Positions 9,599-18,770 of a DNA stretch of 21,291 nucleotides are shown piece after piece. How positions within the stretch are numbered: the stretch's first letter is position 1; every line of letters starts with the position of its first letter. The position numbers and the translations under genes were made by a program. The notes beneath the pieces were generated by a model. That model had not been told where the DNA came from. It worked only from the letters and a program-made list of their open reading frames with translations, and searched no databases. Source of the stretch: Apostichopus parvimensis (taxonomy: Eukaryota; Echinodermata; Holothuroidea; Aspidochirotida; Stichopodidae); assembly GCA_000934455.1 (NCBI GenBank), contig KN883976.1:87845-109135 (forward strand), in the 5' to 3' direction.

Positions 9599-12404
9599 CT
9601 ACAAAACAAAACAAGAAAGGGAAAAAACATACAATATTAAGATTGATTCGCATAAAAAATGCAGATTTTAATCAAACAAGATTAACTGATGAACTAAAAA
9701 ATTCAATTTTGTTATACACACCATGCTGTATAAACTGAAATAGTAGTCAATTCATTGTTCAAACCTTCAACACCTATTTGTAATATTATCACCATTTAAA
9801 AAAAAAAAAAAAAGGGTCATTATTGGAAAATCGCCCCAACATGTGGGAAATATTTGGCACAATAAGATCCCAGGAGGTACATTTTGAAAACTAAATGTAA
9901 GCATTGAAGAGAGCTGCATCATAAATATGTAAGAACCGGAATTATTTTAAGTAGATGGTGGCCGTTTCATTCTCCAAGGATTTCTTGGGCTGACAGTTCT
10001 CTCCATATCAAGACTAAATCGACATGATTTAAAATGTTTCGTTCCTAAAATGTCCAACATCATATGAAATAACCCAGTATGTCAAAACAAAAAAGACTGT
10101 GTATGATCTATGTAATGGTAACTTGATTTTGTCTTTTAAAACTAATTGGAAGTCAAATTTGTGAAATCAAGTTAACATCCCACTCGATCAAACATCACGA
10201 AGTACTTATTGAAGAGTTAAATCGTGATGCACACGATTCAGGAAATCCATTATCTCCCAGTTTGCCATCGTCGAGAGAGCGCTACGTGGATGTGGTGGAC
10301 CTTGACAAAGAACATCTGCAATGGCCACTACTTCCTACATATATATTGCTATGCATAGAGTGATCCTCCAAAGTTAAGGTCACCAAAAGTAAACCTATTA
10401 ATCATTGATTTGATATTGCAAACCAAACTAGTTGAGTAAATTCCATTTTATTTATTGATTAAAATTTAATAATTTTTTGGGGGGGTAAAAGACAGAATAG
10501 AGATATATGAAAAGGCAATTTTTGTTTATAAAATAATAACCTTGTCCATAATAACTCATACTTTATACTTTGCAGTGTGGTTTGGCAGACATTAATGTAA
10601 GTTTACTTTGGTAGAATGTTTTGCACATTTAATAATTGAATTCACATCAACTGATGCATTCTATATGCAGTAGTCACTCTTAATGTGACCATATTAATGT
10701 GCTCTTCTGCTTCATATAGACAGCAAAAGTTATAAAGATTTAGATGGAGTTGACACTGTCATCACAGTATTCATGTCAGGAATGAATGAATATGTTACAG
10801 TAATGAAGTGTTACTGAAGAAATGATCAATAAAGAAGATATGGGATACATTGAGTGCAGTAATGTTTCCAATCATTCAGTGATGCTATAACTCATTAGCA
10901 CAAATGAGGGTTGGGTTATTGCCATTACTGACAATGTGGGTCATGTACAAACTCGTCATTGGACAGTGTCAATATCAATTAAAAAAAAAAATTTCATTAT
11001 TCTTTTCTCCCTTTCTGTTCATTTGCAGTTAAGCTATTCTCTCCAGGACATCTATACGGGTTGATAATTATACTAAAACGACAGGAACTTGCACACCAAC
11101 CACTAAAAAGGCATTCTATTCAATCCATATCTCCATCCATCAATTGTTTCAGGCCAAAATTATGACGTGATCACCTTATAGTCGAACAAACATCTCTTCG
11201 AAGATGTGAAAGCTCTCAACGTCATTCATTTCCCTCCCTACTTAGAAATGTACTCATTTGAATAGAACCGACATTTGCCAAGTTCACGTCCTTTCGGGTT
11301 TCTGATATGCAAACTGAGATAATCTATTTCTTACAGCATCCTACACATTACATTCATCTGAAACACAGAGTAAGTACCTCCATGTCTCTCCTTCACCCTA
11401 TAAATATCTCCCTTCCTCTCTATTATTTAGAATAAAGGATATGAAAGAGGAAGAAGACATCCTTTTAAAAGCCTCCCTCATAAATCCCACTGTCTTCCTC
11501 TGCTTTTCAGAGAACAGTAAACCCTCCCCAAAGGCAACAATACAAAGAAACAAACAAAACAAAAGTACAATGCATTTTCAACTTCCTGAATCAATGACAT
11601 GGGGACTCAGCAGGTGAGCTTAGTCAAGGTTGAGCATAAACCTTCCCAGCATGAAGAAATCAATTTATAAAATCAAATATTCACACCTAGTAGTTAAAAT
11701 CCAAAAGTTGGAAGTGACAGGATGTCGCCATCCCAGTTACAGACGCAGCCTGTTAATAGGAGATTGACGATGGCTTTTGACAAGTTTTTGCATGCAAAGT
11801 ATATATGTACTGTATATATAGCAACATTGCCACATCACAATAGATGAGAACAAGTATAAACACAGGGGCAGAACTGGGAGGTAAAGAGAGCCACTGTCAG
11901 GTACATCGTGGTTGAGGGTGAATCGGAATGGGTGATGGGTAGTGGTGGTGGTATATAGGTTCAAAGGAAATATAAGTCTCAAAGGACCTCTAAGGACCTT
12001 GAATGTGCAGCCCAAATGGCATTTTTCCAATACAAAACATGTTCTCCTCCCCTCCTGCTTTTCTCCACCATGTGCTTCTATCAATAGCACAAGGCTAAGT
12101 GCAAATGAACAGCCACTCTTCTCCCCCCCCCCCTCCCTACCCACCTGCTGATCAGATTTTGTGATTTAAAAATATGCCCTGACATGTTGCAAACTGCATA
12201 CTACTTCATATATTACTTCTATTCAGGAATGTTTTGACTGTCAAGTAACAATTATTATGTGCAAGTTCATGTGTTGGAATGTATGGCCTGAAAACTATCC
12301 TCTTTCAGTTATCAAGAATGTATAAAAATCAATCAGGGTAAACAAGATTCTGAAAATACCTGAAACAGAACAGGAAACAGTTTAAAGATCAACCAAACAT
12401 TATA
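9599..12404. other. Long non-coding stretch, no supported gene
   Basis: Includes an A-run near 9799-9813 and another near 10981-10991, a G-run near 10480-10486 and a C-run near 12123-12132. Two splice-bounded microexon-like units (10576-10596 and 11337-11369, plus strand) are noted among the findings. A 135-codon minus-strand ORF at 11737-12144 and a 69-codon plus-strand ORF at 11942-12151 overlap each other, have no recognised domain and cross the C-run; neither is accepted. Confidence 0.5.
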
Positions 12405-12450
12405 ATGATGATAATCATGTGCAAAATAAGTGGTAAAGGGAATCCTAGAA

Positions 12451-12482
12451 GGGGGGAGGGTGGGGGGAGTGGTGGGGGAGGG
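12451..12482 (+). other. G-run cluster with quadruplex-forming potential
   Basis: Runs of 6, 3, 6, 5 and 3 G separated by short spacers (A, T, AGTGGT, A) satisfy the usual four-tract pattern for an intramolecular G-quadruplex on the plus strand. It lies inside a 68-codon ORF (12405-12611) whose Gly-rich part is simply the translation of this run. Confidence 0.7.
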
Positions 12483-12825
12483 AAGGCACAGTCCTGTAGG
12501 TTAGGTAGAATGGAAAGTGCATATGTTAAGACAGAGACAGGTAAGAGTGGAGCTACGTCAAACCTCCTCAAACACTATAAACTAAATAGCTCAATACCAG
12601 AATGTCTGTAATCTCTGTCATCAAATGCATATACAGGTAGTGTTCTAAACATGGTATACTCATCACCCAACTGTTGAGTTACAAATATCCACTTTATCAT
12701 ATCAAAGGAAGGAAACTAACCTATCAAGGCAATTCACAATCACTTCTTGGGGGAAATTCCTTTTATAAACAAATGTCCACCGAACCATATATGAATAACA
12801 CAAATCTCTGCTGTATACAGCATAG

Positions 12826-12872
12826 TCCAATACTAAGTAAGTGAGTGTTGAGTGTTCCAATACTAAGTAAGT
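12826..12872 (+). repeat. Local 30-bp-offset duplication next to direct-repeat copy 1
   Basis: TCCAATACTAAGTAAGT occurs at 12826-12842 and again at 12856-12872. The second occurrence belongs to the direct-repeat copy at 12848-13043, so that copy has a short extra duplicate of its own left end. Confidence 0.85.
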
Positions 12873-13043
12873 AAGTTTCTATTAAAGCTTAAGATGATCA
12901 ATTCTGCTACTATCTGCATTAATTACTAAGAACGTGCAAAAATCTAAATAAAATATGCATCACTTCCTCTGTAAATGCCAGAAAATCTCTGACTCTTTAA
13001 CATAGGGCAAGGTTTAATACGGCAGGAAGAGTTAAAGGATGTC
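12848..13043 (+). repeat. Direct repeat copy 1 (partner at 14612-14804)
   Basis: About 196 bp that recurs in the same orientation 1.76 kb downstream. It begins TTGAGTGTTCCAATACTAAG and ends GAGTTAAAGGATGTC. By eye roughly nine bases in ten match, with small indels near 12893 and 13010. There is no long ORF. The ends lack TG...CA, no primer-binding site or polypurine tract is apparent next to them, and no target-site duplication flanks this copy, so an LTR identity is not supported. Confidence 0.92.
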
Positions 13044-14611
13044 ACCTGATGTTCAAGGGACATTGATGACCTTTAGTGGCTTTCTCTATCTGTTGCGTTT
13101 TTTGTTTGATACTTGGCAAGAGGAATTGGTGCATTCAGTATTAGTTACAAAAGAAATTGAACCGGTTCAGGAGGTGAAAAGGGGGACAAGAACAGAAGGA
13201 ATGCAGTACCCATTTCATCAAAGCTTTCTGACTTACAAATTAAACTAGCAAAATAGCTGTTAATTAGGTGATTAAAAATTGGTGGATGCCATGAAATCCG
13301 GCTATCAGAATCTACCAGAATATTTAAAAATTGGTCGGGACTTCCTGTTGTCTGAATTCTCCAGTTTTCATCAGTTTAACAGACTACATTTAAAAACGGA
13401 AAAATGCAGTTCCTGTTGGTGAGTCTTAAAACATAAACACCCGTCATGCTTACCCAACCCACTTTCTCACAAAATGAAATAGACATTAAAGTGGCGTGAA
13501 ATGGCCCCTCCGATGTACTGGCGGAGCTACAAGAGTATAAATCTGAAATATTTCATCGAATACGATGCACCAAGGCTATAACTTTGTACAACACACAAAC
13601 TGCTAGCTATTGAGTGAGTAGCTGGAATGAATTCAAGCACGAATAACGATGCCGAGGTACATCGTTAGCGAATATGCACTTCTGCTTGAGACCTTCAGTA
13701 CGTAATTACCTCAATTATCACTGCATGGATAACAAAAATATCTTAGAAAAATTTGGCTATTACGAATATTAGTATATGCTTTTCGGAGAGATATCGCAGC
13801 TCTTCTAAGTGATCGACTTTCCTCTCTTCCTGAAGGACAACGTTACTTAAAAGAATTAAATATTAATATCTAGGGCGGCAACAATGGGTCGTTGGCTCCA
13901 CAAAAGTATTCAAAATACATAGGGAAATTATATTGAGGGTGACTGAGAACTGAAGAGCTGTAGGTCAAGTTACAAAGTACAGCTTGCTGCATTAAAACGC
14001 CAATCACTCTGATATGAAATGGAAAATTGTTGTCAGGCTAATTTTATACTTGATGAGAAGAGATAAGGTGTTGCTAATTTAAAGGGAGAGTTTACTTAAA
14101 AAAAAAAAAAAACCTAATATTAGCTTGACTTGCACATCACTTGATCTGTTAATTGCAGTAACTCAGTCCTGCAATCATTTCAAAACTAAGACGGATGTAT
14201 AAAGTTATTTTGGGAATTAAGTTGTTTTGCAACACATATGGCTTTATAAAGGTCATCTATATTGCATCAACATTTGTATGAGAAAAAATGTCACTAAGAA
14301 TCAACTTGAATGATTTCCTATTACAACCAGGATCAGAACATTCTTCCTGAGTGAGACATTTAATAAGGCAAGCCTAACTCACTTGTCAAATGTTATCAAG
14401 TTTGAAGTAATACAATTTCCTGGTGTAAGTACTTTCAGAAAATGTTTAGCAATAAAAGCTATCTTAAAATAGCAGGCAACTCTTGTCGGTGAAAATGTGT
14501 GACATTTAACATGTCAACAAGGAGATCCAAAATCATGATGATCATAGTCCCTGTATTTACGTCAAACGAATAAATATGCAAACAGGAAATATTCAGAGAC
14601 TTGACCATACA
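13044..14611. other. Sequence between the direct repeats, no gene seen
   Basis: About 1.57 kb with no retroviral or transposase motif. It contains an A-run at about 14097-14112, the exon-like unit at 13383-13418 (see findings) and an 8-bp inverted repeat at 13644-13667. A 69-codon ORF at 13039-13248 starts at the repeat edge and has no domain. Confidence 0.5.
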
Positions 14612-14804
14612 TTGAGTGTTCCAATACTAAGTAAGTAAGTTTCTATTAAAGCTTAAAAATGATCAATTCTGCTACTGTCTGCATTAATTCCTAAGAACGT
14701 GCAAAAATCTAAAAAAAAGTTGCATCACTTCCTCTGTAAATGCCAGAAATTCTCTGAATCTTTAACATAGGACAACCTTACGGCAAGAAGAGTTAAAGGA
14801 TGTC
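14612..14804 (+). repeat. Direct repeat copy 2 (partner at 12848-13043)
   Basis: Same boundaries and order as copy 1, about 193 bp, with scattered substitutions and a few small indels. The sequence to the left (ACCATACA) and right (GGTACTGT) differs from that around copy 1, so the similarity stops sharply at both ends. This fits a local segmental duplication or two insertions of one unknown repeat. Confidence 0.92.
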
Positions 14805-17219
14805 GGTACTGTAGACTTAAAGGTCATGATCATCAGTATTGGCCCAAAATGTTAATAGCAAAGAGGTGTGATAAAATAGGCAATCGAATCTCAATGTGAA
14901 TAAGTACTTTTGTGTGTGGCAGTAATTTGAGCACGGGTGACCATTATCCGACTTTCTAGCATATTTTGAGGGCGATACTTGATGATCTTTAACGAACAGA
15001 AGATATGATAAAACTACTTCAAAATGTTATTCACCCGATCAAAAAAGACTGACAGACAATTTTGAGGGAAAAAAAACTGGAAGATATTTGTTATATACTA
15101 ATTGATTATGTAGGATATAGGAATATTAAATCTATTGTGCATTCATACCAACGGACTATATTCTCAATTATTTAGCAGAATAACCATGGTGTCGGTCATA
15201 AAACAATTTGCAAGATTATCTCTGCATAAATATCCCATGGCTTTAATAAAGTTACCCAAATTGCCAATACACATCTAAGCTATTCCCACTGAAAAAAAAA
15301 TTGACCCAGCTATTCTTGTTAAACTGATCAAAGTGATTGTTAAAGTGATTGCCTACTCATTCAATCGGTGTATAAAATGCAACGCTTCACCTATCTATCT
15401 CTATGGGTGTTTTAGTTAGATATATATGACAAGAAAACAGCAGCTAAACAGTGTTACTACTTTTACAAGTCTGATGATGTGAGAACCAGCATGGAAAGGG
15501 GTATTTATTTATACGACATGGACCTCGAAACACATCAATATCCATTCAATAACAACCAGAATGCAAAATGCATTGAGGTTTCGATGACTTCAATGCACTA
15601 GACTTCTGCTTGTTAGTATAACCAGAACTAGCTGTTACAATAACACTATGGCATGATAACACAGGTCAGTCTACTGTACATGGCTATACACACCTCCATC
15701 AATAACAATAGGGTTCTTGTACTCAATGTTATGAATCCAAAAACCCAGTATTACAAAACCAAACCAAACCTTGATTTCTAATAACTTTGCACATTAAGGT
15801 TGCAGAGGAGTCAACTTATGGACAATTTAGATTGGAATATGCCCACAAAATTAACCAAAAACAAAGATCAGAAATAGAGAGGACATGGCTTACAGAAAGA
15901 AGGACATGCAAGAAATTTAACTTCATGTTCAAATCAGAACCTTTTGCAAAACAAAAGTGATCAAACTTGGCTACATTTTCCCAACCTTTTCACAATCTTC
16001 ATTTGAGTCATACTATGAACTTTTCAACCGTTACTATTTGTAAAAAGATGAAACCAAACCATGGATGCTTAAAATAAGTTTGTGTTTAACTTCTTTTTCT
16101 CTTATGACCCTTTTTTTAAAACCAATACAAATAAACAGAAGAGAATAACTCAACTGATTAATTTTCCTCTTGAAGATAAGAACAGGATGGGAGGGGTACG
16201 TTGATATGGATGAGAGAGAAGGTGAAGGATTTATTAAGTGCTGCTATACGGATAGCCTGATGGAACAATGGCAATTACTGATAATTACACTAAACAGGAA
16301 GGTTAAATCCAGAACCTGACATCTGATTCATGATGTTTCATAGTTCAAGGATAGAATATATCTCTTTGTTCAATCTTCACTTAATTTAATTTGTGGCCTA
16401 ATTAAAATTTCACCCATCTGTGTCATCTGACTTGGACAGGCAGGGACAGAACGTAAGAATGAAAATTGATCCCACTTACCACTTTATAAATATAATTGAT
16501 ACGAAGATAGTTATATATGGCGTATGGCAATGATAGTTTTATAATTTTATATAAAAAAAGGGGCCTTTTTCATAAGATTTCATTATTATTATTATTACAT
16601 AATTTATATAGTACATTTATATCATTAATTTTGTCCATAAAACAATATTACTTAATTTGTTTGGAAATTTGCAGTGACTTTGCATAATGCCCTATCTGCC
16701 CAAGTCCACTCTAAACACTAAGATAGTGGATGGGGGGGGGGGAGGGGAGGGAGGAATAAAATTGTTTTTAACCGTTATTTTACCATTTAGCCCAGAAGAT
16801 TGAGAGTTGCCAACAAACAGTATACGCTAGGAAGATACATCATGGTCATTTAAGTAAAAAGTTCCAAAAGTGTCTTGGTTAAGCTAGGGACTGAGTGAAA
16901 CAAAAATAGTTTCATAAAACTGAGACACTTAACCCTTCCACACTTTTCAATCCTTGGCAAGAAATAAGGAAAGTTTGGATCAACAAGGAACCTGCTTTTG
17001 GGAAGATCTACGCACACTTTAAACTCAAAAATATGTTCGAACACATAATCAGAGGCAATACTGACCACATTTTCTGTCTTGTGTACTCCAACCCAAAAAA
17101 CTTGTCTGGTTCAGATATTTTACTATTCACTTCTACTTAACCTGTTTTCATATGACATGTGCATTCCAATCTACATTAGCTGACCCAAACTGGTAATATC
17201 ATTGGTACTACACCCCCCC
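14805..17219. other. Long non-coding stretch, no gene seen
   Basis: AT-rich, with an (ATT)n patch near 16582-16598 and a G-run near 16732-16754. A 72-codon minus-strand ORF at 16850-17068 has ordinary composition but no recognisable domain or flanking splice or promoter signals, and is not called. Confidence 0.5.
16732..16754. repeat. G-rich low-complexity run
   Basis: A run of eleven G is followed by AGGGGAGGGAGG. It is simple sequence with possible quadruplex capacity on the plus strand, and a likely site of length variation or sequencing error. Confidence 0.85.
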
Positions 17220-17227
17220 CCACTGAC
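17220..17227. repeat. Target-site duplication, left copy
   Basis: CCACTGAC directly precedes the left inverted repeat and is repeated exactly after the right one at 17583-17590. Eight bases is the duplication length made by hAT transposases. Confidence 0.85.
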
Positions 17228-17582
17228 CAGTGGCGGAGCTAGGGGTATTGGTCAGGAGGGGCGAGAATTGTCTGTAGGGGCGCTTTCGACACTATCTAAG
17301 CGGAGCGCCACCATGGGTTGGCGCGTAGCGTAGAGAAATTTTTGAGTAAAGATACTCCCTCGATTGCCGGAAATGAGCCTTTCCGGGCCTGGCTAATTTG
17401 CAGATAAACGAAGAATAAATAGGTGTCATCGCCAAATTACACCAATAAAATGTGACAAATGTCAACAGGTACATGAGAGCGCAATAAAAAAGTCAATAAT
17501 CGCGAATAAGTAAAAAGTGGTAAAGAGCTGAAAAGGGGGGCATTCGCCCCCCCCCCCTGACTGTATGGACGCTCCGCCACTG
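17228..17582. mobile_element. hAT-type MITE, 355 bp, with intact ends
   Basis: The left end CAGTGGCGGAGC (17228-17239) is the exact reverse complement of the right end GCTCCGCCACTG (17571-17582). Similarity resumes further in (GTCAGG followed by a G-run and GCGA), giving imperfect arms of about 43 bp. Flanking CCACTGAC on both sides is a perfect 8-bp target-site duplication. The CAGTGGCGGAGC-type terminus and 8-bp duplication are hallmarks of non-autonomous hAT elements. At 355 bp there is no transposase; it would have depended on one supplied elsewhere. The interior holds two hairpins, GCGCCA/TGGCGC at 17305-17324 and GGGGGGC/GCCCCCC at 17535-17552, and is visibly richer in CpG than its surroundings. 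A 60-codon minus-strand ORF inside (17292-17474) is a shadow. Perfect ends and duplication suggest a fairly recent insertion. Confidence 0.93.
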
Positions 17583-17590
17583 CCACTGAC
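17583..17590. repeat. Target-site duplication, right copy
   Basis: CCACTGAC, identical to 17220-17227, directly follows the right inverted repeat of the MITE. Confidence 0.85.
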
Positions 17591-18596
17591 CTACCTACAG
17601 GTCAATACCAACACTCTTTTCCTTCCAAATCTACCATTCTGAAGACCTACACCCGCTAGGTTGTCTTATTTAACATCGTTTCAGTATCTCGGCTACTATC
17701 GTTCCATGTTGTGAATTCTTTGGATTCAGACTTCAGAGGATTTGACTTCCTTTGCTATGTTTTCTTCTGAACATTTTTGCATTTTTGCATGTAACCCTTT
17801 TTATTGTCTGCTCAAAAGCATTTGTCTCTTTTCATGCTGAGGTGTTGTACAGGTACTAGTTGAGGGAGGGAGGGAGGGAGGGAAGGAGGGTCACGTAACA
17901 ACTCTCTTACAAGAGTCTGAATTCAAACTTGCACCAACTAATTGCATTTTGACTTCAGAAGATGGCACTATACTAATCTAAAACTACTACTAACATTTTT
18001 AGAGATGTTCACATCGCTGAAATTTCTACAAGTATATTACTGACAAATGTCAATAACCCCTGAATCAAATCTTGCAATTTATTTCCTTCAAAAAAGTTTG
18101 TTTTAATAATTTCTTCCTACTCAATCACTGGATTTGTTCTCTCTTGTACAGTATGTTGAATCCTACCCTGGGATTTTATTCGGGCTTTCGTGCAAATCTA
18201 GCGTAAGATATCAAAAATAACTCATATCCTGTTCAGTCACGAAGTTGCCCAAAGGGTCACAAGAGATTTCTGATGACGTGTAAGTTCAACAAAAGACCAA
18301 ATTCATTCATTCTAACTAGATCCTGGTGTAAATAATTCCCTTTTCTTTGGGTTCTTTTTGTGAGGAAATTAGACAGCACTGTGAGATGCACATGTCAAAA
18401 CAACAACAACAAGTTATAATTAACTTGATTCTCTACATATTAAAGACTTCATACTACTTTTGCTTCTTTTTGTCTTTTTTGTATTTTCATACATTTTCCT
18501 TACTTTTCTACACTTTTCAAATTTCATTTCTGACTATCACTTGAACCTCAGAATCACGGTGAGGATTTTCAGAGAGAGACAGACATTTCCGTCTAA
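17591..18596. other. Non-coding stretch, no gene seen
   Basis: Contains a (GGGA)n run at about 17863-17890, quadruplex-capable on the plus strand, and a short (AAC)n patch near 18399-18411. A 65-codon ORF at 18347-18544 ends in Phe/Ser/Leu translated from T-rich sequence and has no domain. Confidence 0.5.
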
Positions 18597-18770
18597 TGGC
18601 GTCTCATTAATGACTATGCAAACTTTGCACATTCCTTAATGTTCTTCAACTGTAACTAAGACCTGAGATATGACAGGATTAAACAAGGATGTTATTTGCA
18701 TGAATAATAATGAGGCTACAACAATAAACACTGGCTAGAAGAACGAAAGGATAATGTTGCTATGGCAATC
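18597..18770. promoter_or_regulatory. Possible cis-regulatory module (motif cluster)
   Basis: Within about 170 bp there are CATTAATGA (homeodomain-type), ACTATGCAAAC (POU-like), ATTAAACAAGG and AATAAACA (FOX-like), the exact POU octamer ATTTGCAT at 18694-18701, and GTTGCTATGGCAAT at 18756-18769. The last differs from the symmetric RFX X-box GTTGCCATGGCAAC at two mirror-placed positions. Each word is short and can occur by chance in AT-rich DNA; the X-box-like and octamer words are the least trivial. No core promoter or transcript is visible. It is offered as an enhancer candidate, and only conservation or chromatin data could support it. Confidence 0.2.

Noticed and set aside
11737..12144. 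135-codon minus-strand ORF and the overlapping plus-strand ORF 11942-12151
   Set aside because: They overlap on opposite strands, both translate through a C/G homopolymer, and neither contains a recognised motif.
13644..13667. Perfect 8-bp inverted repeats (also 7692-7711 and 19746-19767) as structured RNA or operators
   Set aside because: With loops up to 8 nt, a simple estimate gives a few such hairpins by chance in a window this size, so they are not evidence of function.
12848..14804. LTR retrotransposon or TRIM element bounded by the direct-repeat pair
   Set aside because: The repeats lack TG...CA ends, no primer-binding site or polypurine tract is seen at the inner edges, no target-site duplication flanks them, and the interior has no gag-pol-like protein.
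16478..16500. Strong minus-strand donor-like word (GTGGTAAGTGGG)
   Set aside because: No usable acceptor with an open frame lies in the next 100 bases, so it cannot define an exon.
16850..17068. 72-codon minus-strand ORF
   Set aside because: Protein-like at a glance, but there is no known motif, signal peptide or supporting splice site.
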